Shown here piece after piece: positions 27,767-35,321 of a DNA stretch of 64,000 bases. Location: the NCBI RefSeq assembly GCF_025558485.1, contig NZ_CP102930.1:434001-498000 (forward strand), given 5' to 3'. This DNA is from Bdellovibrio bacteriovorus (GTDB taxonomy: Bacteria; Bdellovibrionota; Bdellovibrionia; Bdellovibrionales; Bdellovibrionaceae). Every line of letters begins with the position of its first letter. Positions within the stretch are counted from its first letter, which is position 1. Both the position numbers and the translations under genes were made by a program. A model generated the notes under the pieces. It did not search any database. It saw nothing but the letters and a program-made list of their open reading frames with translations, and was not told where the DNA came from.

Positions 27767-29410
27767 TTATTTCTTTTGATCCATATTAAAGCGGATAATA
27801 ACCCGCTGCGCTTTTTTACAGTCGTTCTGACGGCAGAATTCCGCGGCAGAAGCGACATTGCGGTTTTGCACTTTCATGACCTCCAGGAAACTTCGTCCTG
27901 AAACCTTCATCAAAGACAAAAGCTCGCGCTGATGTTCAAATCGCATGTTCCCTTCATCCAGCATGTAGCTGAAGATGGAATTTGCACGACGGTAACTTAA
28001 ATCCATGTTGTATTTCAAAGCGGCCTTGTCTGCCGGCTTCGCACTTTGCGGGTCCACGTAGCGACCTTGATATGTCGGTGACGCAAAACCGATGATCTCC
28101 ACCGCAGAAATCTTGTCTGAAATTTTGGGATTGCCAAACAATGAACGGGAATAGATCGGCATGGCTTTTTCCAGCACACCCTTCATTTCATGTTTCAGGC
28201 GGTCAGAGTCACTGTCAAAATAAGCCTGACCGAAATCCAAAACCACATCACCCGTCTGCATGTCGATGTCCGCTTTGATCCCCGCCTTGGCAAAACCTTT
28301 TTGGATTTCTCCGGCAACAGATTTACGAGCTTCGATTTCCGCACGCGCCTTGGCCAACTGGCCCTGCGTATCGCTCAAAGCACCCTGCAAGGCATTCTTC
28401 TCCTGAAGCAAGCCGGCTTGTTGTGCAGCGAAGCCACGTTTCAACGCACCTTTTTCAGCTTCAAAGCCTTCCTGCAAAGCCGCCACTTTCTTAGCTCCAC
28501 GAGCCCGCTCGTCTGCCAAGCCGCTTTCCAATCCTGCAATTTTAGCTGCGGCATCGGCTTTCGTGCGGGAAAGCGTCCCAGCCAGATGAGTCGCTTCCTC
28601 TTCCTTCTGAGACAACAACCCCTGAGTTTTGGAAAGTTCGCCCTGAACCTGACCCAACTGCACATTGGCCTGATTCAACTGCGCCTGATACTGGGCATTG
28701 ACCTGATTAAGCTGTGCCACCTTCTGGTTTCCTTCAGCACGGGCCTGCGCCATTTTTTGTTCAAATAACTTTTTGGAAAGCTTGTTGGCTTTGTACGCCC
28801 CACGCAATTCAGTAAGACGTTTATGCAACTGTGCCTGGGTTTGTTCGATCTTTTGTTCACCCTGGGCAATCAACTGCTTCTTTTGCAGAATGTCCTTGTT
28901 CAGGTCAGCAATCTGACCTTCCTGCGTTTCAATTTCAACGTCCTGTTCCTTGATCAGGTCGTCACGATTGATGATCTTGGCTTTGGCCATCTTGTTGGCA
29001 TTAAGAACATTGCGCACCATCTGCTGGTACTTATTCAAGGCTTTGACTTTTTCGCCATTTTCACGCGCTTCCTGAATCAAACGGTCTTTTTCCGTTTTGG
29101 CGTCTTCTTGCAAAAGGGTCAGCTTGTCCATCAGCTCCTGATATTCTTGCATTTCATCCTTCGGAGCTTGGTTTGCAAGGTATTCATTTTTGACGGATTC
29201 GTACATCTTCAACTGACTTTGCAGTTCTTCCACTTTCATCGAAAGCTTTTGATTTTCCACCTGACCACGCAAAGCATCGGTTCCGGTACGCAGACTGGAT
29301 GTCACGTACAACAAAAGGAAAATCGTACTTAAACCCAGGAATAAATCCGAGTACGACGTCCAAAAGCTGTCGCTCGAATGTTCTTTGTTTTTCTGGTAAT
29401 TAAACGACAT
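27767..29410 (-). CDS. MotB-like protein with a very long coiled coil and OmpA-like domain
   Basis: A protein of 547 residues. The N-terminus (FWTSYSDLFLGLSTIFLLLY) is a membrane helix aligned with that of MotB, including the proton-carrying Asp (D22) after W-x-x-Y-x. Next come about 330 residues of periplasmic coiled coil (45-375), and then an OmpA-like peptidoglycan-binding domain (VVLDFGQAYFDSDSDRL, then VEIIGFASPTYQG, LSYRRANSIFSYML). MotB itself has a short plug in place of the coil. The ATG at 29410 (MSFNYQ) is chosen because it follows AGGTGGGG; the frame is open to 29431. It is the first gene of the operon with the MotA-like and FHA genes. Confidence 0.88.
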   Translation of the reverse strand: MSFNYQKNKEHSSDSFWTSYSDLFLGLSTIFLLLYVTSSLRTGTDALRGQVENQKLSMKVEELQSQLKMYESVKNEYLANQAPKDEMQEYQELMDKLTLLQEDAKTEKDRLIQEARENGEKVKALNKYQQMVRNVLNANKMAKAKIINRDDLIKEQDVEIETQEGQIADLNKDILQKKQLIAQGEQKIEQTQAQLHKRLTELRGAYKANKLSKKLFEQKMAQARAEGNQKVAQLNQVNAQYQAQLNQANVQLGQVQGELSKTQGLLSQKEEEATHLAGTLSRTKADAAAKIAGLESGLADERARGAKKVAALQEGFEAEKGALKRGFAAQQAGLLQEKNALQGALSDTQGQLAKARAEIEARKSVAGEIQKGFAKAGIKADIDMQTGDVVLDFGQAYFDSDSDRLKHEMKGVLEKAMPIYSRSLFGNPKISDKISAVEIIGFASPTYQGRYVDPQSAKPADKAALKYNMDLSYRRANSIFSYMLDEGNMRFEHQRELLSLMKVSGRSFLEVMKVQNRNVASAAEFCRQNDCKKAQRVIIRFNMDQKK

Positions 29411-29530
29411 ACCTACGCACCCCACCTGCATTTAAGAATAACAGCGTCGATCTTCTTTTCGGTGGATCAAAAACAGAATTGAGTGTTTTTCTTTCGAGGA
29501 AAGTGCCGAAGCTTTCGACACTACGGAAGG

Positions 29531-29740
29531 CTAGTTGGTGCCTTTTGAATCTTTCTGACTATTCTTTTTCCACGGACAGTGGCGACAGCCTGAACCACAG
29601 CACTGCCCGCGCTTCAAATGATAAAAAGCGGTGAAAACCGTATAACCTGTTTCGGGATCGATGTAGAAATCCTGTTGCGATTCACAGGCCTGATCGTGAA
29701 GTTCCTGTAGAATTTGTTCAGAGTTTTTTGGGTGTCTCAT
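29531..29740 (-). CDS. DUF5522 small Cys-rich protein
   Basis: A protein of 69 residues. The core (FYIDPETGYTVFTAFYH, then LKRGQCCGSGCRHCP) matches the DUF5522 pattern. The four Cys in QCCGSGCRHCP may bind zinc or an Fe-S cluster; this is an inference. The function is unknown. It lies 27 bp after the Rrf2 regulator on the same strand, so it is probably co-transcribed. Confidence 0.82.
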   Translation of the reverse strand: MRHPKNSEQILQELHDQACESQQDFYIDPETGYTVFTAFYHLKRGQCCGSGCRHCPWKKNSQKDSKGTN

Positions 29741-29767
29741 CTTAAGCCGTTGGTGTTTTTTCCGGCT

Positions 29768-30181
29768 TTACCTGGAAATTCGGGACGTCAGGTCAGAAAG
29801 ACGGATGCCCTGAAGGTATTGCATGGAGTTTGTCTCCATCCCGTCAACAACCTCGCACATCAGCTTTTTCATTGAACAACTGACCACACAGTTTTTATTG
29901 GGATCTTTGTCAGGAGTGGCAATCAGTCGCTTTTCAGAAATGGCGATATAGACGTCCTTCAGGGAAATCTCTTTCGGGGTTTTGGCCAGCTTCACGCCGC
30001 CGGATTTTCCTTTAAAAGAGGTCAACAGCCCCGCTTCCACCAGCTTGGAAATCAAGCGACGGATCACCGTGGGGTTGGTTCGGATGCCCGAAGCCAGCTC
30101 CTCGGAGGTCATGAGCTCACCCTTGTGATAAGCCAGGGCGGTCATAATATGGACTGAGACAGAAAATCGTTGGTCAACCAT
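29768..30181 (-). CDS. Rrf2 family transcriptional regulator
   Basis: A protein of 137 residues. The winged helix (FSVSVHIMTALAYHKG, TSEELASGIRTNPTVIRRL, GLLTSFKGKSGG) fits Rrf2. Three Cys (NCVVSC, then KKLMC; spacing C-x3-C-x6-C) lie where IscR and NsrR hold an Fe-S cluster, so it may sense redox state, nitric oxide or Fe-S supply. It is divergent from a nitroreductase gene. Two matching operator-like sites lie in the gap. Confidence 0.9.
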   Translation of the reverse strand: MVDQRFSVSVHIMTALAYHKGELMTSEELASGIRTNPTVIRRLISKLVEAGLLTSFKGKSGGVKLAKTPKEISLKDVYIAISEKRLIATPDKDPNKNCVVSCSMKKLMCEVVDGMETNSMQYLQGIRLSDLTSRISR

Positions 30182-30241
30182 GGATATACTCTACCCCAAG
30201 CCTTAAAAATAAACAACCGGGCTGAATTATATGAACCTTTC

Positions 30242-30312
30242 TTTAAATGTGCTTTTTATAGTTGCATTTAAAACCAAGACCCCTCATAATGTGCTCATAT
30301 CGGTTACATTAT
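30242..30312. promoter_or_regulatory. Two operator-like sites between the Rrf2 regulator and the nitroreductase
   Basis: Two copies of a 23-bp site start at 30246 and 30288, exactly 42 bp (four helical turns) apart. Both read AATGTGCT, then 7 bases, then GTTnCATT (n = G or A), with AATG and CATT forming an inverted repeat (8-bp arms TTTAAATG/CATTTAAA in the first, 7-bp arms ATAATGT/ACATTAT in the second). They lie between the two divergent starts, as expected for binding by the adjacent Rrf2 regulator. Confidence 0.65.
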
Positions 30313-30328
30313 ATAGGAGACCCTCCCG

Positions 30329-30970
30329 ATGACTCATAAAACTCTTCAAGATGCCCTGGAATGGCGTTATGCCACGAAAAAGTTCGACCCGAGCAAAAAG
30401 ATCTCGGATGCGGACTGGGTACAACTGCGCAACTCTTTGACCTTGGCCCCCTCCTCTTACGGCGTACAACCCTGGAGATTCCTGGTCGTGGAAAATCCTG
30501 AGGTGCGCAATCAACTGAAACCTGTTTCCTGGAATCAAACTCAAGTGACTGATGCCAGCCACTATGTGGTGTTCCAGTATAAGGAAAAAATTGATCCGGA
30601 GTTCGTGCAAAAATTCATCCAGCGTGTCGCCGATGTCCGAGAGACCTCCTTAGAGTCCCTGGACGGCTACAAAAATATGCTGATCGAAAATCTTGTGAAG
30701 GCGCCAGAGGAAAAAATCCGCGTATGGTCTCAACGTCAGGCCTATATCGCGATGGGTTTCCTGCTGCAAACAGCAGCCCTTCTGAAGATTGATGCCACCC
30801 CGATGGAGGGCTTTGATCCCGCGGCCTATGATAAAATTCTGGGTAACGAAGGCTCAGGCTGGAAAACTGTGGCCACGGTGGCTTTGGGGTACCGCCACAG
30901 CGAAGATCCTTTGCAGCATCAAAAAAAGGTCCGCTTCGCTGAAGCAGACCTTATTCACTACGTAAAATAA
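30329..30970 (+). CDS. Nitroreductase family NAD(P)H-dependent flavoprotein
   Basis: A protein of 213 residues. RYATKKFDPSKKIS, then LAPSSYGVQPWRFLVV, is the FMN-binding start of NfsB-like nitroreductases, and GYRHSEDP near the C-terminus is the usual end. It reduces nitro or quinone compounds in the cytoplasm. AGGAGA lies 9 nt before the ATG at 30329. It is divergent from the Rrf2 gene and likely under its control. Confidence 0.92.
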   Translation: MTHKTLQDALEWRYATKKFDPSKKISDADWVQLRNSLTLAPSSYGVQPWRFLVVENPEVRNQLKPVSWNQTQVTDASHYVVFQYKEKIDPEFVQKFIQRVADVRETSLESLDGYKNMLIENLVKAPEEKIRVWSQRQAYIAMGFLLQTAALLKIDATPMEGFDPAAYDKILGNEGSGWKTVATVALGYRHSEDPLQHQKKVRFAEADLIHYVK

Positions 30971-31057
30971 CCTTTCAACTTCCGCTGCTGACCTGAACTG
31001 GCAAGGTTCCCCCAAAAGACACTTTGCCATTTTATCTCGGCAGCGGACCTCCTTTAT

Positions 31058-31099
31058 AAACAGAATTCAACGCAGCAGTTGGGGTGTTGAATTCTGTTT
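31058..31099. terminator. Inverted repeat between convergent genes
   Basis: Perfect 14-bp arms (AAACAGAATTCAAC with GTTGAATTCTGTTT) and a 14-nt loop. The right arm overlaps the stop codon of the minus-strand gene ending at 31098. It can act as a terminator for both the nitroreductase and that gene. Confidence 0.65.
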
Positions 31100-31802
31100 A
31101 CTGCAGTTGCCAGCCTGGTGATTCACATACTTGCAGCGACAGAGCTCGCCAACGTTCAATGGCGGGCTCTCCTTTTTGAGCCAGAACCTTATCCAGTTCC
31201 AGCAATGACGCGATCGTGATGTCGGATGCGCCGTCACCACGATAGAAAAGACCATACACCTGTCTGACAGCCTCTGCCGTCGGGGCTGCCGGGCGATTCG
31301 GAATCTTTTCCAAAATCGCGTTCACGCCTTCGTCCATGCCCAGAATATTTTCACAGAACTGCACACGGAAAGATTCCCGCACAGTATTGCCATCCACTTT
31401 GATCGGCAGATTGGAGTTGGAAATATCCCCGCCGCAATCCCGCCCGGAATAGCTGTCGTAAGGATTGCATCCCAGTCCATACTGAGCACCGCGATTGATA
31501 ATCCACTGATTCAACAGCCCCTCCAGATTCGGAACAGGGCCACCGGATGTCGTGAAAATTTCCCGCATCAAAGCGGCAACATAGTCCCGGTTCACCACCT
31601 GCACTTTTTGCGTCGGCAGAACCACATCTTTTTGCGGAGGATGATTCTGATCACTGCCTCCGGTTGAACCCATATCCAGATTCAAGGATGACTGATCTAG
31701 AACAGCAAATCCGCCCATCTGACCGCAGTTTTGATAAAACTGGGTCATCACCAGTCCAGTGACAAGCAAACCAAAAATCTTGTATCTGTTGCTGGCTAAC
31801 AT
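31098..31802 (-). CDS. Exported protein, third gene of the DUF1501 operon
   Basis: A protein of 234 residues if it starts at the ATG at 31802 (MLASNRYKIF), which has GAGG 6 nt upstream; an ATG at 31814 overlaps the DUF1501 stop. The N-terminus has a hydrophobic stretch and then FYQNCGQMG, so it may be a lipoprotein with Cys at that site, but the lipobox is not standard. The C-terminal half contains FCENILGMDEGVNAIL and further Cys. I recognise no family. It is co-transcribed with the two genes upstream. Confidence 0.75.
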   Translation of the reverse strand: MLASNRYKIFGLLVTGLVMTQFYQNCGQMGGFAVLDQSSLNLDMGSTGGSDQNHPPQKDVVLPTQKVQVVNRDYVAALMREIFTTSGGPVPNLEGLLNQWIINRGAQYGLGCNPYDSYSGRDCGGDISNSNLPIKVDGNTVRESFRVQFCENILGMDEGVNAILEKIPNRPAAPTAEAVRQVYGLFYRGDGASDITIASLLELDKVLAQKGEPAIERWRALSLQVCESPGWQLQ

Positions 31803-31810
31803 CAACCACC

Positions 31811-33493
31811 TCATACGATTTTCGCCGCTTTCAAAACCTGCAGATCGTTGCCGCTTAAACGCACCAACGGTTCTGCTAAATTCTCATAAGGATTTTTCGT
31901 GCGCAGCAAAGCGGCCACTGTCGATGCCGCCATTGTTGGCGACGGCATGCCCTTTTGATTGTAACCTTCAATCGGTGCCGCACGACCCTGCGTTCCGGTA
32001 TAACCACCACCATGACCAGACTTATAAATATTGCCGACCACGAAAGGACCTTTTTGAATTGCACCGGAAAATGCACTGGTCACCAACTGGTTAAATCCGT
32101 GGTCACTGCCCGAACCATTTGCACGAGCCGTGCGATTGAATTCAGATATCACCTGAATAACAGTTTCAGACCACAAATCCGCACCGTTGACTTTACTTTT
32201 CTTTAACTGATCAATCAGCTCCAGCATCCCCGCGCACAAGGCCCGGTAATAGGCTGTCGTGATCAACACTCCCGGAATAGATCCGGTTTCGTGCATGTCC
32301 TTGATGGCAACATGATTGCCGGTCACGCCATTGGCCGCATCCTTCATCATCAAGCCCGCCGGATCACCCATTTGCAGATTCATTGTGCTGACCAGTCCTT
32401 CTTTCAGAACATATTCAGCCAAAGCAAAGCCTTCAGCCAGCGCTCCCGGACAAGTCATGGTTTTAATGGAATCACGCAGATCCGAATTCGCACTGATCGT
32501 CATCCCACGATTGCCATCGGCCACGTGCACGCGCCAGTGTTCGTTCTGTGCAGAAATCATCGGCACATCATTGATCCCAACCAAACCCTGCTGGCGCAGG
32601 CTGGCTTCCATCAGATTGCGATAGCGCGCAACTGCACCATCCCAGTAAGCACCAATATTGCCGATGCCCTTTTTCATCAGTGCTGAGGCATTGGACAGAT
32701 TTTTCCCCAGAATTGTGGCCCCGGCAAAATCAGACTGAGCATAAGCACGTAAACGTGCCTGCGCCAGTTCAAAGGCCTCTTGATTGCGCTCTTTCAAAGA
32801 GCGTCCTTTAACTCGTCCGCCCTGTGGACCACCGAAGCCTTCCAGCAAAGAGGTCAGGGGATTGCCCGTCAGCTTGTTCAGGGCCTTTCCATTCATCGAA
32901 GCGTAGTTGCCATAGGCACCGCGATCCGGCCACTCGATGGCTTCAAAAGTCTTCTTGGAATAATCGGCGGCCAGCCCCATTAAAGATGCCACTCCACCGA
33001 CCGGAGCCTGTTGGATTGTGGCATTAAACAAATGCCCGTCAAACCCCGTTCCGAAACCACGAACCACCAGCATGTGATTCAAAAGCTCCGTCAAAGCGCG
33101 ACTTCCCGCCGATGTCGTCACCGCATGGGAAAACATGTGCGGAACCATGACGCCGTTATAGTTAAACGTGGCATACTCAGTTCCCACCACCCGGCCCCCG
33201 GAAGAGACAAACTTGGTGGCCACCATCGGATTGTAATCCAACTGCGGGTCGGAAGGATTCGTGCGCATCCACGCATCAAACGTGTAGCGCATCGGTCCGC
33301 CCGCCATCAGGATATTGATATAATTTCGCGAGCCCTCAGTGCCATTGGCTTCGGCCTGGGCCTTGTGAATAAACCCGGTGCTTAGGACATTCATCAGACG
33401 CTCAAAGGGTGTCAGCGCCAAAGCAGTTGATGCCCCGACGACAGCGCCACCGGCAATAAAGCCTCTTCGTGTCAGATTGTTTTCGTCCCCCAT
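31811..33493 (-). CDS. Tat-exported DUF1501-type protein
   Basis: A protein of 560 residues. The N-terminus carries a twin-arginine signal (LTRRGFIAGGAVVGAST), so it is exported folded. The C-terminal half has the pattern of DUF1501 (VISEFNRTARANGSGSDHG), a family related to the alkaline phosphatase/sulfatase fold. DUF1501 genes commonly pair with genes for DUF1588/1592-type haem proteins, as here. The function is unknown. It is the middle gene of the operon, 12 bp after the haem-motif gene. Confidence 0.78.
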   Translation of the reverse strand: MGDENNLTRRGFIAGGAVVGASTALALTPFERLMNVLSTGFIHKAQAEANGTEGSRNYINILMAGGPMRYTFDAWMRTNPSDPQLDYNPMVATKFVSSGGRVVGTEYATFNYNGVMVPHMFSHAVTTSAGSRALTELLNHMLVVRGFGTGFDGHLFNATIQQAPVGGVASLMGLAADYSKKTFEAIEWPDRGAYGNYASMNGKALNKLTGNPLTSLLEGFGGPQGGRVKGRSLKERNQEAFELAQARLRAYAQSDFAGATILGKNLSNASALMKKGIGNIGAYWDGAVARYRNLMEASLRQQGLVGINDVPMISAQNEHWRVHVADGNRGMTISANSDLRDSIKTMTCPGALAEGFALAEYVLKEGLVSTMNLQMGDPAGLMMKDAANGVTGNHVAIKDMHETGSIPGVLITTAYYRALCAGMLELIDQLKKSKVNGADLWSETVIQVISEFNRTARANGSGSDHGFNQLVTSAFSGAIQKGPFVVGNIYKSGHGGGYTGTQGRAAPIEGYNQKGMPSPTMAASTVAALLRTKNPYENLAEPLVRLSGNDLQVLKAAKIV

Positions 33494-33505
33494 AATCCCC
33501 CCGGA

Positions 33506-35053
33506 TTATTTTTCGCGATAGTTCACATCGCTATAGTACTTGGAAGCCATGATCCGTTTCACCAATTGGCGCACAGACTGAGTTTGTTGAAGCTCATCCC
33601 CCAGAGATTCAATAAACTTGCGATCCTCAATGGCCTCTTTTGACAATTGCATATTCAAAACTTCATTGTTGGGATTGGAACGGTCATACAAAGCCACCGT
33701 GATCCCAGTGAAATACTGGAAGTATCTCTTCGCAGCACAATAGTAATAGTCCTTTGTTTCGCTCATCGCGAGCCCCAGCCCGCCAATGCCATTGACGGAC
33801 CTGTCAATAAGCTGACCTGTCATCGAACGGAAATACAAACGACCGTTCGGAGTTTGACGGTGGAAGTTCGCCACAGGCTCCGACGGCCAGCCGCTGACAG
33901 AAGCGATTTCAGGACGATAAGTCGTCAAATGCAAAGCCGCTTTGGCATGGGTACGAGCTCCGGCAGAAAACTCGGCATAATCCGAATTTCCCACAACCAC
34001 ATTGCGAGCCGTATAAGCCATCGGGTCCAAAGTCGCATGGCACATCACGCAGCTTCCAGAGTTTCGGAAAGGCGCAGAGGAATTCCCCACCACATACTGC
34101 GTGATATCGGATTCACGTAGCGCCGGAAGCTGGGCACACAGGAAAGATTCCATATTGGTCTGTGACCAGCGGCGTGGAACCTTGGTGGTGCCGTTGGCTT
34201 CAAGGCCCCGACCATGCCCATAGTTCAACATCAGATAGATCGGCGAGCCCAAAACCCCGCCGCCCAGATTCTTCAGCATATCAAAGCTAAAGTTCAAGCC
34301 CGGCTGATCACTGGCGCGCTTGTCAGCACCCAACGGTTGCAGTGACAGGTTGGGAACCACGGCGGTTTCCGTGGTAGTACGAATCCCCACCAATTCCCCA
34401 GTTTCAATTCTGGGTAAATTCATAAAGATGGAATTTGTCGTGTCTGAGTTCCCGTTAAAACCGCCACTTAAAGCGCGGAAGTGGAACAGGTTTTCATTCA
34501 AACCACCATTGTTACCATAACGACGACGGCCCGGAAAATCCACAGTCCAGCCAATTGAAGCCCGCACACGCGCATCATCTTCTCGCAAGGCGCGAACACC
34601 CTGATTGGCTGTGATCACATCAGAATATTTTGAACCACGCGCGAACATCGCACGGGTTAAAGCCAGACTGGGTTCAGTGGAATCATAAATATCCACGGTT
34701 CCGCGGGACATTTCTTCACTGTATTCCTGAATTTGCTCCATGGTGTTGGAAGTAAACCAGGTGCGATGGAAATTATAGAATGTATTAAGAACTGAACGTG
34801 CTTCCTTGTCTGAACGATGAACTAACGGACCACTGCCATCCAATTCGGCCTTGTCCAGCAAGGCATTGCATGCATCCAACGCATGCATTTTCCCGGAGCG
34901 AATCTGCGCCATCGTGGCATGACCCAACGGCACCGGCTTCCCGGTCAAATGGGAGTAACATCGATTGTATAAGCCGACCTCGCTCATTTTCTGCGAATAA
35001 GCAGGCCCTGCCAAAAACAGCAAGCTTATGGATAGATATTTTAACACGGTCAT
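33506..35053 (-). CDS. Periplasmic protein with one c-type haem motif (DUF1588/1592-like)
   Basis: A protein of 515 residues with a signal peptide (LKYLSISLLFLAGPAYSQ). A haem-attachment motif CVMCH (SGSCVMCHATLDPMAY) sits in the middle, followed by text typical of DUF1588 proteins. It is the first of three genes. The ATG at 35053 lies directly after GGGGGA, so a GTG at 35047, 6 nt from that site, may be the true start; only two residues differ. The role in electron transfer is inferred from the haem motif. Confidence 0.75.
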   Translation of the reverse strand: MTVLKYLSISLLFLAGPAYSQKMSEVGLYNRCYSHLTGKPVPLGHATMAQIRSGKMHALDACNALLDKAELDGSGPLVHRSDKEARSVLNTFYNFHRTWFTSNTMEQIQEYSEEMSRGTVDIYDSTEPSLALTRAMFARGSKYSDVITANQGVRALREDDARVRASIGWTVDFPGRRRYGNNGGLNENLFHFRALSGGFNGNSDTTNSIFMNLPRIETGELVGIRTTTETAVVPNLSLQPLGADKRASDQPGLNFSFDMLKNLGGGVLGSPIYLMLNYGHGRGLEANGTTKVPRRWSQTNMESFLCAQLPALRESDITQYVVGNSSAPFRNSGSCVMCHATLDPMAYTARNVVVGNSDYAEFSAGARTHAKAALHLTTYRPEIASVSGWPSEPVANFHRQTPNGRLYFRSMTGQLIDRSVNGIGGLGLAMSETKDYYYCAAKRYFQYFTGITVALYDRSNPNNEVLNMQLSKEAIEDRKFIESLGDELQQTQSVRQLVKRIMASKYYSDVNYREK

Positions 35054-35192
35054 TCCCCCATAGAAGTTTCCGCGACTCTTCTATCTTATCGGAGGATTCC
35101 TCGATAGCGCGACCGGCATTCTCAATACAAGACAGCTTAGTCGGTCAAATTTTCATTAAGCTGTTCCGGGGGAACACCCGACCGCCTCAAAA

Positions 35193-35263
35193 AGGTACGG
35201 ACTTACTTGTGGTAGTGCATTCGCGTCTAACGCAGAAGCACTACCACAAGTAAGTCCGTACCT
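35193..35263. repeat. Long perfect inverted repeat, dispersed family member 2
   Basis: Two 26-bp perfect arms (35193-35218 and 35238-35263). The 19-nt loop contains a small GCG/CGC stem. The outer arm starts AGGTACGGACTTACTT, as at 7525-7580, with only two differences over 26 bases between the copies. It lies in the gap between smc and the DUF1588-like gene. Confidence 0.9.
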
Positions 35264-35266
35264 AAG

Positions 35267-35299
35267 AAAAAACCCGCTGGGACTAGCAGCGGGTTTTTT
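35267..35299 (-). terminator. Terminator of smc
   Basis: A 13-bp stem (AAAAAACCCGCTG with CAGCGGGTTTTTT) with a 7-nt loop, 23 bp past the smc stop on the minus strand. It is next to the dispersed repeat. Confidence 0.9.
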
Positions 35300-35321
35300 G
35301 AGTTTTCGATTTTTGTGGGTC

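Noticed and set aside
24494..29410. Zorya anti-phage system
   Set aside because: The MotA/MotB-like pair resembles ZorA/ZorB in outline, but there is no ZorC/ZorD-type or nuclease/helicase gene next to it, and the third gene is an FHA coiled-coil protein.
24494..29410. Flagellar motor or Tol-Pal genes
   Set aside because: No other flagellar or tol genes are near, and the long coiled coil does not fit MotB or TolR.
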